Below, piece by piece: positions 53,940 through 64,000 of a DNA stretch of 64,000 nucleotides. Positions within the stretch are counted from its first letter, which is position 1; each line of letters begins with the position of its first letter. The DNA is taken from positions 4,113,501 through 4,177,500 of the forward strand of contig CP126202.1 in the NCBI GenBank assembly GCA_030272155.1. The letters run 5' to 3'. The notes under the pieces were generated by a model that ran no database searches, was not told the DNA's origin, and worked only from the letters and a program-made list of their open reading frames with translations. The stretch comes from Tetradesmus obliquus. Lineage: Eukaryota; Chlorophyta; Chlorophyceae; Sphaeropleales; Scenedesmaceae. The position numbers were made by a program, and so were the translations under genes.

Positions 53940-56741
53940 AACAGTACGGCTGATGCTGCTGCTTGTTTGCAATGGTGTCGCCTGCTGCAGCTGCTGCTGC
54001 TGCTGCTGTTGCTGCAGCTGCTGCTGCTGCTGAGCCGCACTGCTGCTGCTGCTGCTTGTTTGCAACGCTGGCGCCTGCTGCTGCTGCTGCTGCTGCTGCT
54101 GCAGCTGCCGCTGCTGCAGCTGCCGCTGCTGCTTCTCAAGAGCCTTGTCCAGCACTGCATCTAGGGGATCTAGCTCTTCACCTGCATCTGCCGCCACAGC
54201 AGCCATGCTGCCGGTGCTGACACTAGCAGTGCTGAGTCTGCCTGCTGGCGCTGCCCCGGGAGCCGAATCGAGCCCTGCCTCAGTCACTGCACCACCACCT
54301 GAGTCCTGCATGCTGCCAGGTGCCTAAAGCGGGGTTGATCAATATAGCACAGGGCACATCGTGTTACTTTCACGAACATGAGCGAAGACGACTGCAAGAG
54401 AGCGCACTGCTGGCTAAACAAATGCCAATACACCAAGAAAGAACAAGTGCAGATGAACACCAATTGTCATGTGATCTGAGCATCCTTGAAAACACAGGGG
54501 CTGCAGTAGCTGTGGTTGCTATCATTGCTGCATTCTGCATGGCATTGAACGCCTCTGCCTGGCCTATGCTGCCAAACATGGGTTTACCCACCTGAAGCTG
54601 GCCTGCGGGTGTTGTGCCACCTCCAGTGCTGTCTGGTGCCTTCTGCCATACAGTGGGCATGGCATGCATGTCACGTGCAGAGGAGGACGACACAAACCGG
54701 CAAGCTCAGCAAGTGTGTGAGTTATGAGTTGTTCAAGTCCTTCAGCGGGGTACAAACGACAGGGTGATTATGCTGCATCGATTGCTGCCGACTGCCCGAC
54801 TCAAAGGTGCTGTATCTGCCAAAGCAGAATGTGCACTTTCCTCAACGTCAGCAACTACCAACGTACACCTCGTCAACCTTGCAGAGCCATGAAGCTGCCA
54901 ACAGGCTCATGTTAACAAGTTTCTGTCCAAGCATGGTTGTTCATCACTTCACCTGTACTGGGAACCAGCAGTCAACTAGGCTGACTGGGCCTGGCTGCTG
55001 GCCGGTCATGGCCTCCTCTGCGCTGACAGCTGCCGCCAGCTGACGTGCTGTTACACCCTGTGCTGTGCCTGCATGCTGTTTGTCGGCAAACTCGGCCAAC
55101 GGCCTGAACTCATCTGGCAGCGGCGCAGGCTGCTCATGCCGCCGCTGGTAGAGGTCCCAATACTTCTGCTTCCATGCATCTGCTGCTGCTTCAGCCTCGC
55201 TGAGGTTCTTGCGTTTGTTGGCACTAGCTGGCACTGCTGCTGCCGCTGCTGCGTTCGCTGCTTGCAGAACACCCTCTGCTGCCTCTTCGCCCAAGCTGCC
55301 CTCTTCGAGTGCATTGGCTGCCGCTACAAGAGCACCTGCCGTCAGAGCGTCAGCGGCAGCATGGGCGTTCTCGATGCTCTTGGCCTGCTGGCAGGCCTTC
55401 CTGCAGCAGCAGCAGCAGCAGCAGCAAGAGGTTTGCAGCGATTGATGTATTTGGAATCCTTTCTGTGATCATCAGTGGTCCTCCAGGTGCTGTACGCTGC
55501 TGCTGCAGTGAGATAGCAAGTAGGGATGATACAAATGCCCTTGCCCTGGCTGCCACTTTCCCATGCCGCCACTACTACTGCGCATCTCTTAGCACTGTAC
55601 AGCAAGAAGACACATGGGAATGCCTGCCACATCTAGTTTTCAGGCCTTTTGTCACTTGCCTGTTAATCAACCTCACAGCATCCGTGGGGCTCATGCCACA
55701 GCCGCGCTGCAGCACCAGGCTGATGGCATCCTTCAGTGGCACCCACTGCAGGCCCTCGCCATCAGATGCCGTGATGAACTGCCCCTTGAAGCTGCTGGAT
55801 GGATAGTCAATCTCGGGCTGGCTCTCGCTCTCGCCCTCGTCCTCCAGATCGTCTTCGTTGGTCTTGAGCACCTGCAAGGCACAAAGCAAACAGGTTGCTG
55901 CCCGCATGCCGTAACATGCAAGTGCTGCCACTTCAGCTGCATCTTGTTCACTGCGCGACTTATGGTGGGGTTCTAAGACATTGCAGCTGCTGTTCACAAC
56001 ACCATGTGGGGATACCAGTGGACTGCGCATGAATACGCTCTTGTCCATCAATGCTCTGCTAGCTGGTGGGTGTGCTGCTGTCTCTTTGCAGCTGCAGGCG
56101 TACATCTGTAGACGTGCATGCTAGAGAGGTGTATCATGTAGCTGATCCCACCCGAATAGTCATTGTGTGCATCGGCCACATCTTGAATGCTATGTCGAGC
56201 AGCTTGTTTGGCGTTGGCGGCCCTGTCAGTGCTGCTGCTGTGCTGCTGCTGGCCCTCCTGCCTCTACTTTCGGCCTTGCTGGCACCTGCAGCGCATCGTA
56301 TCAACAAGACGCTGAACGTTGTACAAACGACAGCAGCACTTTACAGTGGGTGAGGTTGGCTGTGTGGAGCAGCTGCCTGCAGCTAGGCCCTTCACCTGCA
56401 GGTGCCGCAGCTGTGGCCCTCCCCTTGCTTGCCACCTTGCCCAGCACCTGCAGCTGCAGCCGCAGCTGACCCTCTTCTACTGTGGAAACCGCTAATGCGT
56501 TACCCTGCAGCACGTTCTTGAGGCACCTCTGCAGGGGAATTACTGCGCCGTTTGTGCTGGAGATCTGAATGTCGTCCTGGCTTTCTACGCCTGTTTCCTG
56601 CCTGATCACGGACAGCACCTCCGCGAGAACTTCTTCTAATGTGTCTGAATCATTGTAAAGCCAAGCGATTTTGAAAGGAGTGCCACCGTCGATGGCAAAC
56701 ACAATCTCCCTGATCATTGTTCCTGCCATGATCTCCACCAC
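52625..56741 (-). CDS. Uncharacterised nuclear-type protein
   Basis: Exons in phase: 56741-56448, 55871-55660, 55400-54953, an uncertain exon near 54648-54593, 54323-53580, 53452-53414, an uncertain one near 53360-53220, and 53143-52625. The N-terminus (MIREIVFAIDGGTPFKIAWL; VIRQETGVESQDDIQISSTN) looks like a small folded domain, perhaps ubiquitin-like. Then follow an acidic segment, SFKGQFITASDGEGLQWVPL, a Lys/Ala-rich helix (DAWKQKYWDLYQRRHEQ), long poly-Gln, LGRRNMAPAARERLGLSR, ARIFWFKEAK, and a C-terminus with KKRK clusters and an acidic Ser tail ending KFAEYET. Basic clusters suggest a nuclear protein. The intron after 55660 fits only a GC donor (AG then GCAAGT). An in-frame start further up (56835) is possible. 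I do not recognise the family. Confidence 0.6.
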
Positions 56742-57188
56742 CGATCATTAGCAACGCAACCGAAACAAAACGTGCTGCGAGAAACAAACCGGTCACATCT
56801 GCGGGGGGGACTCCAGGAGGGGAAGCATCCGCCATCTGGATCTGGGGTTTGAACTACAGAGCAGTTACATAACATCTCGAGTCATAAATGGCCAGCTTTG
56901 CCTTGTAGAAGAAGAAGACTAGCATATCAAAGGTGTTAATTGATCCCCATGTGGCTGGAACAGTTGGTCTGAGTGTACCTCTCACATGATGTGCCGTCTT
57001 CAGTTGTGCACAAAGGGCTGCACCTGCGCGAGCTGCACATGCAGCACCTACATCTGTAAGGAATTGTCAGCAGAACCCACTGCTGTTATGCAGCTGTGTC
57101 ACCAACTTACCGCTGCACATGTGTGTGTGCATGCAACAAGCGTGAGGCAGCCATGAACAGGTCATCCGCTCCACCACAGCAGCAAATC
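56742..57188. other. Upstream region of the gene at 52625-56741
   Basis: About 450 bp between the candidate start codon and the 282-bp satellite. No gene or motif recognised. It should contain the promoter of the minus-strand gene. Confidence 0.35.
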
Positions 57189-60100
57189 AGCGCTGCTCTC
57201 AACAGGCATAACAGGAGCACGCGCTGCGCAGCACGGCTGCAGCTTGCGCTTTCTTGTGAGTGGCACCTGTTTGGAGGCTTGTTGCGTGCATGCTGTGGCA
57301 GCCGGGTGTGCTAAGAGTGTCTAGCAGTGCTGTGGATGCAGTGTTGCCGCTGCAGCTGCTGCGCAACGCCAGCAGGTGGCAGGGGCATGTGTAAGCAAGC
57401 GGTGTTCAAGCGCGCACGCCGCCAGCAGCTGCCGGCCTGCATGGCGCCTCCTTCACCAGCACGGCTGATCCGCGCTGCTCTCAACAGGCATAACAGGAGC
57501 ACGCGCTGCGCAGCACGGCTGCAGCTTGCGCTTTCTTGTGAGCGGCACCTGTTTGGAGGCTTGTTGCGTGCATGCTGTGGCAGCCGGGTGTGCTAAGAGT
57601 GTCTAGCAGTGCTGTGGATGCAGTGTTGCCGCTGCAGCTGCTGCGCAACGCCAGCAGGTGGCAGGGGCATGTGTAAGCAAGCGGTGTTCAAGCGCGCACG
57701 CCGCCAGCAGCTGCCGGCCTGCATGGCGCCTCCTTCACCAGCACGGCTGATCCGCGCTGCTCTCAACAGGCATAACAGGAGCACGCGCTGCGCAGCACGG
57801 CTGCAGCTTGCGCTTTCTTGTGAGCGGCACCTGTTTGGAGGCTTGTTGCGTGCATGCTGTGGCAGCCGGGTGTGCTAAGAGTGTCTAGCAGTGCTGTGGA
57901 TGCAGTGTTGCCGCTGCAGCTGCTGCGCAACGCCAGCAGGTGGCAGGGGCATGTGTAAGCAAGCGGTGTTCAAGCGCGCACGCCGCCAGCAGCTGCCGGC
58001 CTGCATGGCGCCTCCTTCACCAGCACGGCTGATCCGCGCTGCTCTCAACAGGCATAACAGGAGCACGCGCTGCGCAGCACGGCTGCAGCTTGCGCTTTCT
58101 TGTGAGCGGCACCTGTATGGAGGCTTGTTGCGTGCATGCTGTGGCAGCCGGGTGTGCTAAGAGTGTCTAGCAGTGCTGTGGATGCAGTGTTGCCGCTGCA
58201 GCTGCTGCGCAACGCCAGCAGGTGGCAGGGGCATGTGTAAGCAAGCGGTGTTCAAGCGCGCACGCCGCCAGCAGCTGCCGGCCTGCATGGCGCCTCCTTC
58301 ACCAGCACGGCTGATCCGCGCTGCTCTCAACAGGCATAACAGGAGCACGCGCTGCGCAGCACGGCTGCAGCTTGCGCTTTCTTGTGAGCGGCACCTGTTT
58401 GGAGGCTTGTTGCGTGCATGCTGTGGCAGCCGGGTGTGCTAAGAGTGTCTAGCAGTGCTGTGGATGCAGTGTTGCCGCTGCAGCTGCTGCGCAACGCCAG
58501 CAGGTGGCAGGGGCATGTGTAAGCAAGCGGTGTTCAAGCGCGCACGCCGCCAGCAGCTGCCGGCCTGCATGGCGCCTCCTTCACCAGCACGGCTGATCCG
58601 CGCTGCTCTCAACAGGCATAACAGGAGCACGCGCTGCGCAGCACGGCTGCAGCTTGCGCTTTCTTGTGAGCGGCACCTGTTTGGAGGCTTGTTGCGTGCA
58701 TGCTGTGGCAGCCGGGTGTGCTAAGAGTGTCTAGCAGTGCTGTGGATGCAGTGTTGCCGCTGCAGCTGCTGCGCAACGCCAGCAGGTGGCAGGGGCATGT
58801 GTAAGCAAGCGGTGTTCAAGCGCGCACGCCGCCAGCAGCTGCCGGCCTGCATGGCGCCTCCTTCACCAGCACGGCTGATCCGCGCTGCTCTCAACAGGCA
58901 TAACAGGAGCACGCGCTGCGCAGCACGGCTGCAGCTTGCGCTTTCTTGTGAGCGGCACCTGTATGGAGGCTTGTTGCGTGCATGCTGTGGCAGCCGGGTG
59001 TGCTAAGAGTGTCTAGCAGTGCTGTGGATGCAGTGTTGCCGCTGCAGCTGCTGCGCAACGCCAGCAGGTGGCAGGGGCATGTGTAAGCAAGCGGTGTTCA
59101 AGCGCGCACGCCGCCAGCAGCTGCCGGCCTGCATGGCGCCTCCTTCACCAGCACGGCTGATCCGCGCTGCTCTCAACAGGCATAACAGGAGCACGCGCTG
59201 CGCAGCACGGCTGCAGCTTGCGCTTTCTTGTGAGCGGCACCTGTTTGGAGGCTTGTTGCGTGCATGCTGTGGCAGCCGGGTGTGCTAAGAGTGTCTAGCA
59301 GTGCTGTGGATGCAGTGTTGCCGCTGCAGCTGCTGCGCAACGCCAGCAGGTGGCAGGGGCATGTGTAAGCAAGCGGTGTTCAAGCGCGCACGCCGCCAGC
59401 AGCTGCCGGCCTGCATGGCGCCTCCTTCACCAGCACGGCTGATCCGCGCTGCTCTCAACAGGCATAACAGGAGCACGCGCTGCGCAGCACGGCTGCAGCT
59501 TGCGCTTTCTTGTGAGCGGCACCTGTTTGGAGGCTTGTTGCGTGCATGCTGTGGCAGCCGGGTGTGCTAAGAGTGTCTAGCAGTGCTGTGGATGCAGTGT
59601 TGCCGCTGCAGCTGCTGCGCAACGCCAGCAGGTGGCAGGGGCATGTGTAAGCAAGCGGTGTTCAAGCGCGCACGCCGCCAGCAGCTGCCGGCCTGCATGG
59701 CGCCTCCTTCACCAGCACGGCTGATCCGCGCTGCTCTCAACAGGCATAACAGGAGCACGCGCTGCGCAGCACGGCTGCAGCTTGCGCTTTCTTGTGAGCG
59801 GCACCTGTTTGGAGGCTTGTTGCGTGCATGCTGTGGCAGCCGGGTGTGCTAAGAGTGTCTAGCAGTGCTGTGGATGCAGTGTTGCCGCTGCAGCTGCTGC
59901 GCAACGCCAGCAGGTGGCAGGGGCATGTGTAAGCAAGCGGTGTTCAAGCGTGCACGCCGCCAGCAGCTGCCAGCCTGCGATGGCACCTCCTTCACCAGCA
60001 CGGCTGATCCGTGCTGCTCTCAACAGGCATAACAGGAGCACGCGCTGCGCAGCACGGCTGCAGCTTGTGCTTTCTTGTGAGCGGCACCTGTTTGGAGGCT

Positions 60101-60385
60101 TGTTGCGTGCATGCTGTGGCAGCCGGGTGTGCTAAGAGTGTCTAGCAGTGCTGTGGATGCAGTGTTGCCGCTGCAGCTGCTGCGCAACGCCAGCAGGTGG
60201 CAGGGGCATGTGTAAGCAAGCGGTGTTCAAGCGTGCACGCCGCCAGCAGCTGCCGGCCTGCGATGGCACCTCCTTCACCAGCACGGCTGATCCGCGCTGC
60301 TCTCAACAGGCATAACAGGAGCACGCGCTGCGCAGCACGGCTGCAACTTGCGCTTTCTTGTGAGCGGCACCTGCCAGGCTTCAAG
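57189..60385. repeat. 282-bp satellite, about 11 tandem copies
   Basis: The segment GCTCTCAACAGGCATAACAG recurs every 282 bp from 57195 to 60299. Central copies are almost identical; the last two have one extra base (CCTGCGATGG for CCTGCATGG) and more changes, and the final copy breaks off into unique sequence at about 60375. The period is 94 codons, so each unit carries the same 89-codon frame (MLWMQCCRCSCCATPAGGRG) and a 63-codon frame on the other strand. Neither looks like a real protein. A T-to-A variant (CTGTATGG) occurs in only two units, 846 bp apart. Confidence 0.97.
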
Positions 60386-61320
60386 TTGAAGGCTTGTTGC
60401 GATAGCCCTACAAGCATGCTATGGCAGTCTTGTCTCTTAACAATGTCTTGCAGTGCTGTTGATGCAGATTGCATCAAATGCAGTGCACCTGCAGGTGTTA
60501 TGCACAATTTTACCATATGTGCATGTGCTATGCATCACCACGCAGAATGGTTCTGTGCTGGCCCATACATCACCTGCATTGTGTGCTTTGATTGCTGGTT
60601 TGCATATTGTGACCGTGCAGCACGATCATGACTGTTAGCATGTGTTGATATAGCAGCGTTGCTACCAGCTTGCTGTATGACGTGCCGGCTCAAGTGCTGA
60701 ACTGCACGTCAATAGCCATTGGCCGCTATGAAAGCTATGTATGCAGAGTTGAGACGCCTGCCAGGTTGCCTGAGCAGCAGCGCAATGTTTTGGCAATGAC
60801 TGACTCTTCTTGGTGTTGCGCTCTCAAGCCCTTGACTACAAGCCAAGCTATGATAGCTCAGCGCGCACCAGCACGCGTATGTACACATAGTTCATGGTTC
60901 AAACACAGTCATTACATGACACGCTCAGCAAACTTTCACATAAAGGAACCACAGATGTGGAGTACTCCACCTACTGGTAGGTGGCATGCAGCAGCCCCTG
61001 CACTGCAGGTGGCACCAGATACTGCAGCGCACACGCACCAGGCAGACACGCGCTGCCATGTAAGCCCTGAACTAATATCTGCAGCGCACACGCACCAGGC
61101 AGACACGCGCTGCCGTGTAAGGCCTGAACTAATATCTGCAGCGCACACGCACGAGGCAGACACGCGCTGCCATGTAAGCCCTGAACCAGCTGCAGCAGCA
61201 CCCACGCACCAAGCAAACACACGCTGACATGCAAACCTAGCTCAATGCACTGTGCATGCCACAATGGTCACAAGCGGCGCTCACAGCGCCTCCACCGATG
61301 TACAGCTGCTGCTTGCACAC
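60386..61320. repeat. Flank with a 57-bp repeat, four copies
   Basis: GCAGCGCACACGCACCAGGC-type units start at 61024, 61081, 61138 and 61195, an exact 57-bp period, and read AAHTHQADTRCHVSPELIS (19 residues) on the plus strand. The frame containing them (60670-61227) has no other recognisable feature. The rest of the stretch shows nothing identifiable. It lies downstream of the transposase gene and could belong to the same element. Confidence 0.8.
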
Positions 61321-63736
61321 CTAGCGCAGCCGGCCGGCCCCACCAGTTGTGAAGCGGAATGGCACAAAAGCTAGGCTCTTGCCTTCTTCGAATGCGTGCA
61401 CAAACAGCGGAGCTGCTATGTTCTGCAGCAGGACAGGATAGTTCTGGCCTGCAGTGAAAGAGGACTGCAAAATGCCACCCTTGCTGTCCCTGCTCATAGT
61501 GCTGAACAGCACCTGATCACAGATGTCAGGGTCAGTCAATGGCTGCCGGTACGGCAGGAAGTCACACATTGCCAAGCGCAACACCTGCTCACCGGCAGCT
61601 GCCGGCAGCGACAAGCGCAGGTAGTACTTCACACGCGCAGCGTACGGCTTGACTTGAGCACCTTCCATGTACAGCACCATCACCCATGTACCGTCCCTAC
61701 TGCGCGATAGTGGGTACAGCGTGCTCGTCGCATAAGTGCCCCCTGGCAACACTGCACGCTGGTACTGCTGCACCACAACCTCATCCCACCTGCCACTCCA
61801 CCGCTGCCACTCAGCTTGCGTCAGGTTGATGCGCAGCTTCTCCCTAACAAGGTCCTTCACAGTGCCCCAAGCCTCAGCCCCAAACGGCTTTGGCGCACCC
61901 ATGAGGTGCCCCTCAGCCCGCAGTACACTGCGCGGAACACCCAGTGGCGCATCCCTGCCCACATGCTCCTGCCACGTCTGCAGGTTCAGGTGTGCATACT
62001 TGAGCCGCGCCCTGCGCAGCGCCCTGGTCACCATCTCATCAATGATCATCGTCACCTCTGGGTGCGACTTGGTGCCACCCTTAGAGCGGCCCTTCTTGCC
62101 GCCGACCAGCCGCTCAATCCAGAGCTCACCCAGGGGTGCAGTCAGGCCTCGGGATGCAACTTGCATCAGCAGTTGACAAGCCAACAAGTGGAGGTTGAAG
62201 GTGCACAGCTTGCCACCCGAAAGCTCCTGCAGACAGTGCATGGTAAATTTGAATCAGCCAGGTGGATGTCATTTGAGAGGAAGCCGCACAGCAGCAGCAG
62301 CAGCAGCAGCAGCACCATGCACCACTGCACAATGCCTGCCAGCCTACGTTAACTGAGACATGCATGCCAACTGAAAAGATCAACAGACCAAAACAAACTG
62401 TTGTCGGCTGCATCCTCGCATGCCACACGATGGTTGCTACAGCACCAAAGCGGAAAACCTCACATGCAATGCTTGATCAAAAACGTAATGCAGTGCAGCA
62501 TAACAAGCTCACCCCCTCAGCCGCCTTGCAGTAGGCCAACAGCTCCTCGTGCGCCTCCATCGCAGCTAGCAGCATGTGGTCCTCGCTGTCAAAGGAGTGG
62601 TGGGTCATGTGGAACAAGCCAAAGCGCCGCAGGTGACCAAAGCTCTTCTTGACAATGTCCGGCTGCAGCACCTCCTCAGAGGTGTTGCCGCTGCGATGCG
62701 GACGGAACAGCAGCGGCAGGAAGCACTCCAGGGCCCGCGCAAAATCTTCAATCTGCCAGGATCCCTTGCTGCTGCTCAGCACATCCCTGGCGGGCCTGTT
62801 GAAGTTCGGGTGCAGGCCAATGCCAAGGCCACGGACACGGCCCTTGATGATGCGCCTGGACTCATTGGGCACTTGCGGCACCTTGCTCTCCTGCAAGAGA
62901 CAAAACAAGAAGTGCGCAGAACACGGAAAGCAGAAAGGCATGTCATGCTGAGACGTGCACTAAACGCAGAGAGAACAAAGGTGGCAGCTAGCAAGCCTGC
63001 TAGCAGATGACATCTAAATCTGGGCATGTACAACAACACCGCTTTGAGTTGCCAAGCATGCTGAGCGCATGCTGGTTGAACTAATGACATGCTGCAAAGT
63101 TTACACTGCATAATATGCAAATGCGTGTGTGTACACATATCGTTGTGGTGTAGCGCAAGGTTTTTAGCTGGACACAGAACAGTTTGTGACACTTGCTCAC
63201 CTGTGCTGCCGCTCCCTTGGCAAAGATGGCCTCCAGAAAGTCCTTAAACACGCCCAGGAAGAACGCGTGACAGAAGGGCACGATCCACAACCGGTTGGCA
63301 TCCACCCAGTACAAATCCTCGCTGAGGAAAGGGCTCAGCCCCTTGAAGGGGGAGTTGTCAGGAGGCTGCACACCAGCAACACGGTACTGCTCTGCAACAT
63401 GCGCGCGCACGCGGTTCACAAACTCATCCACGTAGCGGTCATCGCCACCGGCAGTCATGCTGCACGTTTTGCCTGCTCCGTAGCCCTTGGTGATGGCCAC
63501 TGCATGCCCATACCCTAGATACCGCACCACGTCATCAACCTTGGTCCCCACCATGATGCAGAAGGGGCAAACCAGGTACGCTGTCCAGGAAGCCACAGTG
63601 TACATCAACTTGGCACGCGCAGGGGAGTCCGCATACACAGCCCCCAGCACAGCAAAGTGCAGGAAGGCTGTGCCTGCCAAGATGGCGGACGTGTTGGGGT
63701 CCCGCTCAGCAGGAGTGACATACACGCCATGACCAC
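61321..63736 (-). CDS. Tnp2-like transposase (CACTA/EnSpm type), C-terminal part
   Basis: Exons in phase: 63736-63201, 62890-62513 and 62226-61321; the N-terminus lies beyond or near the window end. The order of motifs is that of plant and algal Tnp2 transposases: YADSPARAKLMYTVASWTAY with a CPFC zinc-type pair, WVDANRLWIVPFCHAFFLGV, then GLHPNFNRPARDVLSSSKGS with WQIEDFARALECFLPLLF, and finally TFNLHLLACQLLMQVASRG followed by LGELWIERLVGG, the DUF4218-like region. No frameshift or stop interrupts the three exons, so the element may be recent. Such transposases cut and paste CACTA elements. Terminal inverted repeats were not found; they may be outside the window. Confidence 0.68.
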
Positions 63737-64000
63737 CTGCAGACAAAGCAGCAGTCATGTGCAGAACAGTAGCAGCACTCAGTAATGGATACAAGTATAC
63801 AGCATGCCTGTTTTGCCGCTATACCGCCGATATTGATGAGAACATCATCAAAGCGGCATCAGCAGCATCAGCAGCAGCAGCAGCAGCGACAGCGGCAGCA
63901 GCCGCGCCAGCAAGTACTTCATATATTGCGTAACACAACACCTGCGGCACCACCATCACCAGCAGCAGCGGGCGCAGCTGCAGACACACACAGCGCGCCA
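63737..64000 (-). other. Right window edge, CAG-rich, possible further transposase exon
   Basis: The minus strand after 64000 reads a hydrophobic frame (LLLVMVVPQVLCYAIYEVLA) followed by an Ala tract from CAG/GCT repeats. It could be an upstream exon of the transposase gene or another gene. Too little is visible to decide. Confidence 0.25.

Noticed and set aside
57327..59852. Repeated identical 89-codon and 63-codon ORFs as a possible multi-copy gene family
   Set aside because: They are the 282-bp satellite read in frame. Composition is Cys/Arg/Ala-rich without domain features, and the pattern is explained by the repeat length.
1..64000. Transfer RNA, ribosomal RNA or organelle genes
   Set aside because: No stretch with recognisable tRNA or rRNA features was seen on either strand, and the intron-rich genes indicate nuclear DNA.

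Overview
This is nuclear DNA of a green alga. Genes have many short introns and low-complexity CAG/CTG runs are everywhere, reading as poly-Gln, poly-Ala and poly-Ser in exons and as CTG tracts before splice acceptors in introns. TGTAA, the usual chlorophyte poly(A) signal, sits downstream of several genes. Plant-type presenilin, sulfiredoxin, a MORN protein of the type found in ciliated cells, and a Tnp2-like (CACTA/EnSpm) transposase fit a member of the Chlorophyceae. A Scenedesmus/Tetradesmus-like alga is my best guess, but it cannot be proved from the window.

Layout. 1-13.3 kb (minus strand): two paralogous protein kinase genes. The left one runs off the window edge and keeps its catalytic Asp; the right one is nearly complete and has Asn there. 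14.4-18.1 kb (plus): a membrane protein of unknown function. 18.1-25.7 kb: repeat-rich, without a recognised gene, apparently the long 3' flanks of two convergent genes. 25.7-29.1 kb (minus): a short U2AF65-like two-RRM protein. 30.4-32.7 kb (minus): plastid-type sulfiredoxin. 33.1-39.2 kb (plus): presenilin with an antisense LINE remnant in intron 1. 39.6-40.9 kb (plus): MORN2-like protein. 42.3-43.7 kb (minus): a protein with two WW-like motifs, probably mitochondrial. 44.1-47.5 kb (plus): hypoxanthine phosphoribosyltransferase. 49.7-52 kb and 52.6-56.7 kb (minus): two uncharacterised genes. 57.2-60.4 kb: a 282-bp satellite. 61.3-63.7 kb (minus): part of a Tnp2-like transposase.

The most striking feature is not a gene. 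At least eight of the genes carry tandem copies of the edges of their own exons: 3' halves with the splice donor, 5' halves with the acceptor, or the last codons with the stop. Presenilin has nine copies of the segment holding its first catalytic aspartate. U2AF-like has six copies of a 3' exon edge and five 90-bp copies of its C-terminal codons. HPRT has duplicated edges in exons 3, 4 and 5. In each gene one continuous reading path with matching intron phases remains, so the copies look like intronic or 3'UTR decoys.

Gene models were assembled by hand from reading frame, GT-AG (or GC-AG) borders and phase matching. Exon coordinates are most reliable for presenilin, HPRT, sulfiredoxin, U2AF-like, MORN and the kinase catalytic domains. 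No transcripts or database searches were available.
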